Shown piece by piece: positions 26,021 through 33,222 of a stretch of DNA of 64,000 nt (position 1 is the stretch's first letter; every line of letters begins with the position of its first letter). Where the stretch lies: the NCBI RefSeq assembly GCF_000190635.1, contig NC_015172.1, positions 2,914,001 through 2,978,000 of the forward strand, given 5' to 3'. The DNA is from Syntrophobotulus glycolicus DSM 8271 (lineage in GTDB: Bacteria; Bacillota; Desulfitobacteriia; Desulfitobacteriales; Syntrophobotulaceae). Both the position numbers and the translations under genes were made by a program. The notes beneath the pieces were generated by a model. The model was not told where the DNA came from. It did not search any database and worked only from the letters and a program-made list of their open reading frames with translations.

Positions 26021-27091
26021 TTACCGGATATCTACCAGGACGCTGCCGTCGATCTCGCCCTGCTCAAAGGTTCCCATCTCCCGCCCCACAGCCAGGGCGC
26101 AATCGATCAGATAGAAAGTGAGCGGGCAGCCTGTCCCCTCCCCCAAACGCATATCCAGGTCAAAATAGGGACTGATTCCCAGTTCGGCCATCACGGCCCG
26201 ATATCCCGGTTCCGCCGAGAGGTGGGAAGGCAGCATGTACTGGACGGAAAGTGGATTCAAACGGGAAGCAATCAGGGCTCCGGTAATGGAAATCAACCCG
26301 TCAATGACGACCGGCAGACGATAATAAGCACAGCCCAGGAATACGCCGGCAATCCCCGCAATATCATATCCTCCGACTTTGCTCAGAACGTCGAGCGGAT
26401 CGCCGGAGTCAGGCTGACGCTTGTCCAATACCGCGTGAAGAACCGCTTTTTTATGTTCAAAATCAATTTCCGTCATCCCGGCCCCTTTCCCAACCGCCTC
26501 GCCTGCGGAAAGGCCGATCAGACTCATGATCACGGCTCCGGAAGTGCTTGTATTGCCAATCCCCATTTCTCCGGTCCCAATGACCTGGTAGCCCTGGTCA
26601 ACCAAATCCTTCACCATCTCAATTCCCGTTTCAACCGCCCGAATGGTTTCTTCCCGGGTCATGGCCGGTTCAAGCAGCATATTTCTCGTCCCCCGGCGGA
26701 TTTTCCGGTCGATAATCATCCCGTCCTGCGGCAGGTCGGCATCAACTCCAATATCGACAACATAAACATCGGCTCCGGCCTGCCTGCTTAAAACATTGAT
26801 TCCGGCAATCCGCTTGGTCATGTTGATGGTCTGCAAAGCAGTGATTGCCGCCGGTGCCGCGCTGACTCCTTCAGCACAGATCCCGTTGTCTGCAGCAAAA
26901 ACCAGCACACACTTTTTCTCCAAACTGTTTGGTCTTTTTCCGGTGATTGCCGAGATACGGACAGCGATTTCCTCCAGTTTACCGAGACTGCCTAAGGGCT
27001 TGATCAGATTATCCAGATGTTTTTGGGTTTGAAGCACAGCCTCCGGCGACACGGGATTGATCCCAGACAAAATTTCGTTTAACAATGACAT
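26021..27091 (-). CDS. cobT: Nicotinate-nucleotide-dimethylbenzimidazole phosphoribosyltransferase
   Basis: Activates the lower-ligand base to its alpha-ribotide. The 356-aa protein has IKPLGSLGKLEE near residue 35, VFAADNGICAEGVS, TGEMGIGNTSTS, and the catalytic Glu in MRLGEGTGCPL near the C-terminus. ATG 27091 lies nine bases after GGAG; an in-frame TTG at 27112 fits less well. It is the first gene of the operon, directly below the riboswitch terminator. No genes for making dimethylbenzimidazole are visible, so the base may be salvaged or made elsewhere. Confidence 0.95.
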   Translation of the reverse strand: MSLLNEILSGINPVSPEAVLQTQKHLDNLIKPLGSLGKLEEIAVRISAITGKRPNSLEKKCVLVFAADNGICAEGVSAAPAAITALQTINMTKRIAGINVLSRQAGADVYVVDIGVDADLPQDGMIIDRKIRRGTRNMLLEPAMTREETIRAVETGIEMVKDLVDQGYQVIGTGEMGIGNTSTSGAVIMSLIGLSAGEAVGKGAGMTEIDFEHKKAVLHAVLDKRQPDSGDPLDVLSKVGGYDIAGIAGVFLGCAYYRLPVVIDGLISITGALIASRLNPLSVQYMLPSHLSAEPGYRAVMAELGISPYFDLDMRLGEGTGCPLTFYLIDCALAVGREMGTFEQGEIDGSVLVDIR

Positions 27092-27116
27092 TTTCCCCTT
27101 CTCCTTTTCCAATTAA

Positions 27117-27150
27117 CAAAAAAGTTGCCTCCATATCCTGGAAGCAACTT
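27117..27150 (-). terminator. Riboswitch-controlled terminator before cobT
   Basis: On the minus strand AAGTTGC pairs with GCAACTT, with an inner CCA/TGG, followed by six T. It lies between the AdoCbl aptamer and cobT and is the likely expression platform, forming when adenosylcobalamin is bound. Confidence 0.85.
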
Positions 27151-27227
27151 GGTTGAACGTAATACAAAACTACATTTACAGAGCAAATCTCCTCACGCAT
27201 TTTGCTTGCCCAATCCCAGGAGTCATA

Positions 27228-27395
27228 TACAGGCAGGTCTCCCGACTTAGCTTCATCCTACTCCGACACCTTCCCGCTTTCCCTGTCAATCCTGACACCC
27301 AAAGCAGTGGTATACGTCATTTCGTCCGCATCACGGTTGCTGGGACAGTTCCGGGATTTTCACCCGGTTCCCTATTAAGCATCTCTGCACCTGTA
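27228..27395 (-). promoter_or_regulatory. Adenosylcobalamin riboswitch
   Basis: Minus-strand hallmarks of the AdoCbl aptamer are present: AATAGGGAACCGGGTGAAA, CCCGGAACTGTCCC, CAGCAACCGTGATG, the ACCACTG element, and GGGAAGGTGTCGG. The B12-box region reads AAGTCGGGAGACCTGCC. The closing P1 helix pairs TACAGG with CCTGTA at the two ends. With the terminator 80 nt downstream it should switch off the 22-kb cobalamin operon when adenosylcobalamin is plentiful. Confidence 0.97.
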
Positions 27396-27436
27396 CAACG
27401 TTTCTATGCAATTGGTATTTTAATTAAACATATTCC

Positions 27437-27464
27437 TCTATATTTTATCACCTTTTGAACGCAA
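27437..27464 (-). promoter_or_regulatory. Possible promoter of the cobalamin operon
   Basis: TTGCGT (27464-27459), a 16-nt spacer and TATAGA (27442-27437) lie about 40 nt before the aptamer on the minus strand. The hexamers are only moderate matches. Confidence 0.45.
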
Positions 27465-27474
27465 TTGCTGAATT

Positions 27475-27543
27475 GAATCAAAAAAAATTTTGATTCTTCA
27501 GGCGACCGCAGGTAAATTTTCACTTCCCGTAAAGTTTTATAAT
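27475..27543. promoter_or_regulatory. Divergent control region: 22-bp inverted repeat and -10 box for the DtxR-type gene
   Basis: A perfect inverted repeat GAATCAAAA-AAAA-TTTTGATTC occupies 27475-27496. TATAAT at 27538-27543 on the plus strand is the best -10 for the DtxR-type gene, but no good -35 precedes it. The dyad may be an operator between the two divergent transcription units. This is a structural observation only. Confidence 0.45.
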
Positions 27544-27609
27544 ATCTGCCGCAAATAATCAATACAATATATTAACAGGTTCTTCATTCCCATGAAAGGA
27601 GGAAACCTC

Positions 27610-28044
27610 ATGCTTTCACCAAGCCTGGAAGACTATTTGGAAGAAGCTTATCGCTTCTCCCAATTCTCCGCACCGGTCCGGGTGACCGATATCAGCAAAA
27701 AGCTGAATGTTTCAATGCCATCGGTCACCAAAGCCTTGGGGAAGCTGAGGGAAAAGAAATATATCTATTATCAGCCTTACGGAGAAATCATCCTGACCGA
27801 ACAAGGCAAGCGTCTGGGAAGCTTTTTGGTCGAGAGAAACCGGCTCCTGCAAAAGTTCTTAAACCTGATCTGCGCCAAATGTGATACAGCGGCCGAAGCA
27901 GAGGCCATGGAACACTATTTATCGGGAGAAACCATTAAAGCAATCCAAAAACTGGTGAATTTTTATCATCATTATCCCGAAGTTTATCAAAAATATCTTG
28001 ACTATATCTGCGAGCCGACAGATGATCAGTTACTGGAATTCTAA
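27610..28044 (+). CDS. DtxR/MntR family metal-dependent transcriptional regulator
   Basis: A 144-aa regulator with an N-terminal winged helix (about 1-65: LEDYLEEAYR, VRVTDISKKLNVSMPSVTKA) and a dimerisation/metal domain (about 70-144) of helical character. It lacks the C-terminal SH3-like domain of long DtxR/IdeR. ATG 27610 follows AAAGGAGG by seven bases; an ATG at 27592 overlaps that site. It lies beside feoAB, and GTTAG-type dyads at feoA and at the ABC transporter operon downstream are its likely targets. Iron versus manganese specificity is open. Confidence 0.88.
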   Translation: MLSPSLEDYLEEAYRFSQFSAPVRVTDISKKLNVSMPSVTKALGKLREKKYIYYQPYGEIILTEQGKRLGSFLVERNRLLQKFLNLICAKCDTAAEAEAMEHYLSGETIKAIQKLVNFYHHYPEVYQKYLDYICEPTDDQLLEF

Positions 28045-28083
28045 AAAGAGCCCTCCGCTTTGTCCTTAAGCGAAGAGCTCTTT
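28045..28083. terminator. Bidirectional terminator between the DtxR-type gene and feoB
   Basis: AAAGAGC (28045-28051) pairs with GCTCTTT (28077-28083), with an inner CGCTT/AAGCG stem. It ends in T-rich sequence on both strands and serves the two convergent genes. Confidence 0.85.
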
Positions 28084-28100
28084 CTTTGATCAGTTTAGCT

Positions 28101-29501
28101 TTAAATCAATCCGAATATTCGTACAGATTGGGCAACTGCCAGGCACACCAGGAAGGCAATTCCGGTCGGGAGAATAAAGGCCAGAAAAGTCCATTTTTTG
28201 CTGCCGCTTTCTTTCAGCGTTGTTAAGACGGTCGTCGCACACGGCCAATGCAGCAGGGCAAAGAGCATGGTACAAAGCGCCGTCAGCCAGGTCCAGCCCT
28301 GATTGACCAAAAGGGTTTGCAGTTCTGTGATATTATCCAGCTCAATCATGTAGCCTGAAGACATATAGCTCATGATCAGAATGGGAAGAACAATCTCATT
28401 GGCGGGAATTCCCAGAATAAAGGCCAGGAGAATATAACCGTCCAGGCCGATCAATTGTGCAGCCGGATCTAAAAAGCCCGCGGCATGAGCCAGGATACTG
28501 GCATCCCCTACATAGATATTGCCGACGATCCAGGTCAGGGCGCCTGCCGGTGCCGCTACCACAACCGCCCGCCTGAGCACGAAAATCGTCCTGTCAATCA
28601 TCGATCGGTAGAGCACGGAAACGATTTTAGGCCGGCGGTACGGGGGAAGCTCCAAAACCATGGAAGATGCTTCACCCTTGAGCAGAGTGTGAGAAAGTGC
28701 CCAGGAGACAATAAAGGTAACCAAAATGCCGATCAGGATCAGTCCGGTAATTATTCCCGCCGTTGCCGCAGTCCGAAACTGCTGGGTCAGGGCTCCGGCC
28801 CCAAAAATAGTGCCGATCGCAATCAAGGTCGGGAATCTTCCGTTGCACGGCACGAAGTTATTGGTCAGGATAGCAATCAGCCGTTCCCGGGGGGAGTGAA
28901 TAATGCGGCAGGATACTATGGCGGCGGCATTACAGCCGAAACCCATGCACATGGTCAGGCTTTGTTTCCCGCAAGCTTTCGCTTTTTTAAACAGATGATC
29001 GAGATTAAAAGATACTCGCGGCAGGTACCCCAGGTCTTCCAGCAAGGTGAATAAGGGAAAGAAGATCGCCATCGGCGGCAGCATCACAGATACAACCCAG
29101 GCCAGACCCCTGTATAATCCCAGAACCAGAACTCCATGCAGCCAGTCCGGCGCTCCCAGCGCCACAAAAATTCCTGTCAGAACATCCTGAAAATCGAACA
29201 GCGCATCAGCAAGCATCCCGGAAGGAACATTGGCCCCTGCAATGGTGAGCCAGAGAATAACACCGAGAATCATCAGCATGATCGGATAACCGAAAACTTT
29301 GGACGTCAGAATGTCATCAAGCTTGCGGTTCCAATCGCTGTTTTTCTCCTGCCTGCTGACATTTTGGCAAGCAATATGTTCAGCATCAGCAAAAATATCC
29401 CTGACAATTTTATCACCGAAAGTGTTGCCGACGGCGAGTCGGACATTTTCGGCCTCCCCCTGGAGATCTCTCAGCGCCGTATGAAGGATACTATCGTTCA
29501 T
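28101..29501 (-). CDS. feoB2: Ferrous iron transporter FeoB, membrane-domain half
   Basis: A 466-aa protein holding the membrane part of FeoB. After a cytoplasmic N-terminal segment come helices starting near residue 73 (YPIMLMILGVILWLTIAG). The Gate motifs follow, with FFPLFTLLEDLGYLPRVSFN, KACGKQSLTMCMGFGCNAAA and CNGRFPTLIAIG. The GTPase half is a separate upstream gene overlapping by 4 bp (ATGA), so FeoB is made as two chains. Neither half shows damage, so this is a split gene rather than a recent frameshift. Both halves are at the cytoplasmic membrane. Confidence 0.93.
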   Translation of the reverse strand: MNDSILHTALRDLQGEAENVRLAVGNTFGDKIVRDIFADAEHIACQNVSRQEKNSDWNRKLDDILTSKVFGYPIMLMILGVILWLTIAGANVPSGMLADALFDFQDVLTGIFVALGAPDWLHGVLVLGLYRGLAWVVSVMLPPMAIFFPLFTLLEDLGYLPRVSFNLDHLFKKAKACGKQSLTMCMGFGCNAAAIVSCRIIHSPRERLIAILTNNFVPCNGRFPTLIAIGTIFGAGALTQQFRTAATAGIITGLILIGILVTFIVSWALSHTLLKGEASSMVLELPPYRRPKIVSVLYRSMIDRTIFVLRRAVVVAAPAGALTWIVGNIYVGDASILAHAAGFLDPAAQLIGLDGYILLAFILGIPANEIVLPILIMSYMSSGYMIELDNITELQTLLVNQGWTWLTALCTMLFALLHWPCATTVLTTLKESGSKKWTFLAFILPTGIAFLVCLAVAQSVRIFGLI

Positions 29502-30280
29502 TGTGCTGCCTTCGCCTCCCTGATCATGGATTTCTCACTTTGCAGTTCCAGATGCCGGGCTATATTTTGGATTAATTTTTGATCGCCATCCAAAAAACGC
29601 AGGGCTACCCATCTTGGATTAAGAAATTTCCCTAAGCCCAGGCCCTCAATTTTGGGCAAAAGGTTTTCCAGCGTCGCTTCGATTTCCTGGGAATAGCGTA
29701 CCTGCCTCGGCCGGTTTTGACTTAGACCCTGGACGACCTGGCAGACCTTTTCCCTGAGATCATTGATGCCTTTTCCCTGACGGGCGGCAGTCGCTACAAC
29801 CGGAACACCAAGCTCCTGTTCCAAGCCGGTAAAGTCGACGGAGATTTTCTTTTTTTGGGCTTCATCAATCAAATTGACACAAACAATGACTTGAGAAGTG
29901 ATTTCCATTACCTGCAAAGCGAGATTCAGGTTCCGTTCTAAAGAAGTGGCATCCAGCACAACTACGGTTACATCAGGTTTGCCGAAACAGATGAAATCCC
30001 GGGCAATTTCCTCTTCGACCGTATGCGCCAGAATAGAGTATGTACCGGGAAGGTCGACCAGTAAGAAGGATTTATCCCTGTAAGAAAAAGTACCCTGGGC
30101 ATGATCCACCGTTTTTCCCGGCCAGTTGCCCGTATGTTGTCTCAATCCGGTCAAGGCGTTAAAAACGGTGCTCTTGCCGACATTGGGATTACCGGCTAAA
30201 GCAATGACGATTTGTCCTTCCTTGCTTGTAATTCCAAAATGCTCTCTCAAAATTCTGCCATGCGTAACGTCAAACTGCAT
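29498..30280 (-). CDS. feoB1: Ferrous iron transporter FeoB, GTPase half
   Basis: A 260-aa G protein with all G motifs: G1 GNPNVGKST, G2 region around TGNWPGKTV, G3 DLPGTYS, G4 NLID and G5 ATAARQGKG. A helical GDI-like segment makes up about 175-255. ATG 30280 is nine bases after GGGAG; an in-frame TTG at 30289 is less likely. It ends where the membrane half begins, overlapping by 4 bp. The two proteins must associate for GTP-dependent Fe(II) uptake. Confidence 0.93.
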   Translation of the reverse strand: MQFDVTHGRILREHFGITSKEGQIVIALAGNPNVGKSTVFNALTGLRQHTGNWPGKTVDHAQGTFSYRDKSFLLVDLPGTYSILAHTVEEEIARDFICFGKPDVTVVVLDATSLERNLNLALQVMEITSQVIVCVNLIDEAQKKKISVDFTGLEQELGVPVVATAARQGKGINDLREKVCQVVQGLSQNRPRQVRYSQEIEATLENLLPKIEGLGLGKFLNPRWVALRFLDGDQKLIQNIARHLELQSEKSMIREAKAAQ

Positions 30281-30314
30281 TAAACTCAACTCCCATGTTC
30301 ATCATATGATCTTC

Positions 30315-30575
30315 TCACACCGGATAAACGTTGATTTTGGCGGCATCTTCCTTCCGCAGGGCTATTGTCGTCCCTCTTACGCTGTAGGCAGTGGGATCTC
30401 CCGCCGGGCCCTTCCGGATACACTCCACGGTCGTTCCGGGGATAATCCCCATATCCATGATTCTTCTGCGCAAAAGTCCGTCCAGCCGGAGCGCCGCTAC
30501 CGTACAGGCGAACCCTACTTGCACTTTGGCTAACGTCGTCTGGTCTTCTCTGGAACTTCTATTCCGATCCCCCAT
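30315..30575 (-). CDS. feoA: Ferrous iron transport protein A
   Basis: An 86-aa SH3-like FeoA. The core is LRRRIMDMGIIPGTTVECIRK, split by the family into RRIMDMGIIPG and a hydrophobic strand, followed by YSVRGTTIALRKEDA. The first 15 residues are a charged extension. The start follows GGGGAGGAATTAAA. It is 34 nt before the FeoB GTPase half and first in the feo operon. Confidence 0.93.
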   Translation of the reverse strand: MGDRNRSSREDQTTLAKVQVGFACTVAALRLDGLLRRRIMDMGIIPGTTVECIRKGPAGDPTAYSVRGTTIALRKEDAAKINVYPV

Positions 30576-30602
30576 TTTAATTCCTCCCCGTTTTTTTGTT
30601 TA

Positions 30603-30653
30603 CCCAGGCTAACATCGCTCTAAAATAATAGGGTTAGCCTGGGCTAACTTGAA
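30603..30653 (-). promoter_or_regulatory. feoA promoter with overlapping GTTAG-type iron-regulator operators
   Basis: On the minus strand TTCAAG (30653-30648), a 17-nt spacer and TATTAT (30630-30625) form the promoter. The spacer is filled by the dyad GTTAGCC-TG-GGCTAAC (30633-30648 on the plus strand). A third half-site, CCCAGGCTAAC at 30603-30613, is an exact 11-bp inverted copy of 30633-30643. The pattern resembles DtxR/IdeR boxes (TTAGGTTAGSCTAACCTAA). The DtxR-type protein encoded at 27610 is the obvious candidate. Confidence 0.75.
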
Positions 30654-30788
30654 ATTCTTCTGTCATATCTTACGGTTGAAGGGGAGGTATTGACACAGGA
30701 ATTTTGGCAAAAACCCCTGGCAATAAATGGTCCTCTCGATTGTCTTGACTGGTTTATGTACGTGAAAAAGAAAGAATCAAGATTCGGT

Positions 30789-30824
30789 CAAAAAAAGGCC
30801 CGGCGATTATTTTTCGCCGGGCCT
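30789..30824 (-). terminator. Terminator of the ABC-transporter/thiazoline-hydrolase operon
   Basis: AGGCCCGGCG (30796-30805) pairs with CGCCGGGCCT (30815-30824). On the minus strand it is followed by seven T. The stop codon of the hydrolase gene lies in the loop of the hairpin. Confidence 0.92.
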
Positions 30825-31400
30825 CTCTTTTGCGTAAAAGTGAAAGTCACAGTATGCTCCTCCGTATCCTAAGGAGTTCTCTCGATAAAATTTCAAATAT
30901 TTGCTGACATCAGTGAAATTAATTTCATCGTTATGGCAAAAGATCGCGCAGAGCTCCGGACAACCGTATTCTTTAAACATGTCATGCCATAAACATCTGT
31001 GAATCTCAAATTCAAAATTCGTTTTATTATCGGCAACCCAGGAAACATCCCAGCTGTCTCCGGTTAATCCTTTTCTAAACATCAGCTTGAACAAAGAGAA
31101 AAAAAACGGCAGTTTTCCAAGCATTTCCCACATTTTTCTGGTATGATTCCGGGTGTTCTCACCAATCATTTTCTCCATGTGGATAATTGCTTTTTCTTTT
31201 GTCATTCCTGACTGCTGAAATGTCTGATAGACAGAAATCACGGGAAAAATGCTGCCCATCAAATATCTTTGTTGGGTTTTGCTTTTGCCAGGCGCGTTAT
31301 TGTTAAGCTGAGCCAGCTTCTGCTCGGCCTTTTCATCAAGAGACTCTCCCTCGCGCTTTCCGAACTCGTCGATCAAATATGTCTTGATAAATTTTTTCAT
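30807..31400 (-). CDS. L-2-amino-thiazoline-4-carboxylic acid hydrolase family protein
   Basis: A 197-aa protein of the ATC-hydrolase family, whose founding member opens the thiazoline ring of L-2-amino-thiazoline-4-carboxylate on the way to cysteine. The C-terminal third is diagnostic: FEIHRCLWHDMFKEYGCPEL, then IFCHNDEINF and YGGAYCDFHFYAK, with Cys and His residues that could be catalytic. The middle has a helical pair with a hydrophobic stretch around PFFFSLFKLMFRK. ATG 31400 is preceded by AAGG about 11 bases away. It lies 70 nt after the ABC pair and ends in the operon terminator. The substrate in this organism is unknown; a link to import of thiazoline compounds is inferred only from the neighbours. 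Confidence 0.8.
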   Translation of the reverse strand: MKKFIKTYLIDEFGKREGESLDEKAEQKLAQLNNNAPGKSKTQQRYLMGSIFPVISVYQTFQQSGMTKEKAIIHMEKMIGENTRNHTRKMWEMLGKLPFFFSLFKLMFRKGLTGDSWDVSWVADNKTNFEFEIHRCLWHDMFKEYGCPELCAIFCHNDEINFTDVSKYLKFYRENSLGYGGAYCDFHFYAKERPGEK

Positions 31401-31470
31401 CCCTTGTCCAGCCTTTCCCTGCGGCGACTCTGCTGAGAATACTTCCTTTCGGGCAGGACTGCCCCCTGTT

Positions 31471-33222
31471 TCACACGCTCCAGCCCAGACTTTCCTGCTG
31501 AATGGTGTAAAGCTTCTCATACAATCCCTTTTTCCCGATCAGCTCCTCATGAGTGCCTTCTTCCACTGTTCTGCCTTGATCAAGGACAATAATTTTATCC
31601 GCGCCCGCCACTGTTCTCAGGCGATGGGCGATGACAATGACTGTTTTGCCTGCGATCAGCTTTGAAATCGCCTGCTGGATCAGCACTTCATTTTCAGGGT
31701 CCAAAGAAGCGGTCGCTTCATCCAGAAGGACGATGGGGGCGTTCTTCAGAAGGGCCCGGGCAATGGATATGCGCTGTCTTTCCCCGCCCGAAAGAGTACT
31801 TCCGTTCTCTCCGAGCAAGGTCTGATAGCCATCAGGCATACTACTGATAAATTCATCACAGCACGCTGCCTTAGCCGCTGCCATAACCTGCTCCTCCCCG
31901 GCATTCAAATCACCGATTCTGATATTGTTGTAAACCGTATCGTTAAAAAGCACCACATCCTGAAAGACAAAGGACATATAGCTCATCAGGTGTTCCGGAT
32001 CCAGTGTCCTGATGTCAATACCGCCTATTTTTACTGTTCCCTTGTTGACATCCCAGAATCTCGCGATCAGCTTGGACAGGGTGCTTTTCCCGCTTCCGGA
32101 AGGCCCGACCAACGCGGTGATCCCGTTTGCCGGAATGGTAATACTTACATTCTTGATGACTTCCTCCTCGGGCGAAGAGCTTCCGGAGTAGCTAAAGGAT
32201 ACATCTTCAAACACAATATTGTAATCTTTTATTTCCTTCTCGGCGTCTCCCTGCATAATCGGTGTGGAAACAAGGGTTCTCATCCTCTTTGTGGAAATCT
32301 GCAGATAAAAAAGCTCCGGAAGAAGAGTAAGCTCTGTGAGGATCGGCCCATAGATTCTCACGACAATCAAAAAGAACATCAACAGAGGGATTAATTCAAT
32401 TTCCCCTCCTGTCAGCAGATAGGTTCCTCCGAAAACCGTAAGTCCAATTCCTGCTTGCAAAATGATCTGAGCCCCGGTAACAAAAACTCCGGTTCCAAAT
32501 TCCATTTTGATGGCCATTTGCTTCATTGATTTCAGGGCATTGTCTAAGGCAGTAAATTTAGACCCGTCCAATCCGTAAGACTTAATCACCTTAATGCCTT
32601 CCAAATATTCCTGCACTTGGTCTGAGGCCTTGAGCTTAGCTTCCACGTGCTTTTCGCTTAACCTTTTCTGGATCTTCCTGCTCAGGACAATAATGAGAAA
32701 AGCAACAGGCACTGTACAAAAGACCGTCAGGGCCAGCCTCCAGTCAAAAATCCCCAGCATAAGGCAAATGAGCGTAATGGAGATGGCGTTCGCTGAAAGC
32801 TGGGGCACAACATGGCTTAAAACATGCTCTGTCGTCGCGCAATCCCCCATAATATTGGTCGTCAGCTCAGATAAATCCTTGGAGTTAAAAAAGCTCATCG
32901 GGAGCTTTCTGATATGCTCCGCAACACGTGTTCTGGTTGCTTCCGACTCCATATAGGAAGCAACATAGGTTTTCTTGTAATCATTCTTGTTGGCCAGGAA
33001 GACCAGGATTGCCGCAATAATCCCGGTTACGAAATAAATTCCCATTCTGGTCCAGGAAATTTCCTCTCCTGTCAGCGGTCTCATCAGTTCGGCAAAGATC
33101 TGGATGGTAACAGCGAAGGGCAGCAACAGGGATAGATTGGTTATGGTGCAGGCGATGATGGCTTTCTTTAAATCCGCATACCCCTTATCGGTCAGCATCA
33201 GCTTTTCCTGAATATTAAACAT
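31471..33222 (-). CDS. ABC transporter permease/ATPase, IrtB/YbtQ-like half
   Basis: A 583-aa half transporter with a six-helix membrane domain (about 15-310) followed by an ATPase domain. It has Walker A GPSGSGKSTLSK, signature LSGGERQRISIARAL, Walker B IVLLDEATASLDPENE and switch His in IAHRLRT. ATASLDPENE is typical of the branch containing YbtQ and IrtB, which are type IV exporter-fold proteins that import ferric siderophores. It overlaps the preceding gene by 8 bp, so the two form a heterodimer in the membrane. Export of a peptide or drug remains possible. Confidence 0.85.
   Translation of the reverse strand: MFNIQEKLMLTDKGYADLKKAIIACTITNLSLLLPFAVTIQIFAELMRPLTGEEISWTRMGIYFVTGIIAAILVFLANKNDYKKTYVASYMESEATRTRVAEHIRKLPMSFFNSKDLSELTTNIMGDCATTEHVLSHVVPQLSANAISITLICLMLGIFDWRLALTVFCTVPVAFLIIVLSRKIQKRLSEKHVEAKLKASDQVQEYLEGIKVIKSYGLDGSKFTALDNALKSMKQMAIKMEFGTGVFVTGAQIILQAGIGLTVFGGTYLLTGGEIELIPLLMFFLIVVRIYGPILTELTLLPELFYLQISTKRMRTLVSTPIMQGDAEKEIKDYNIVFEDVSFSYSGSSSPEEEVIKNVSITIPANGITALVGPSGSGKSTLSKLIARFWDVNKGTVKIGGIDIRTLDPEHLMSYMSFVFQDVVLFNDTVYNNIRIGDLNAGEEQVMAAAKAACCDEFISSMPDGYQTLLGENGSTLSGGERQRISIARALLKNAPIVLLDEATASLDPENEVLIQQAISKLIAGKTVIVIAHRLRTVAGADKIIVLDQGRTVEEGTHEELIGKKGLYEKLYTIQQESLGWSV

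Noticed and set aside
30690-30872. 60-codon plus-strand ORF starting TTG after GGGGAGG
   Set aside because: It runs through the terminator hairpin and into the antisense of the hydrolase gene; composition is not protein-like.
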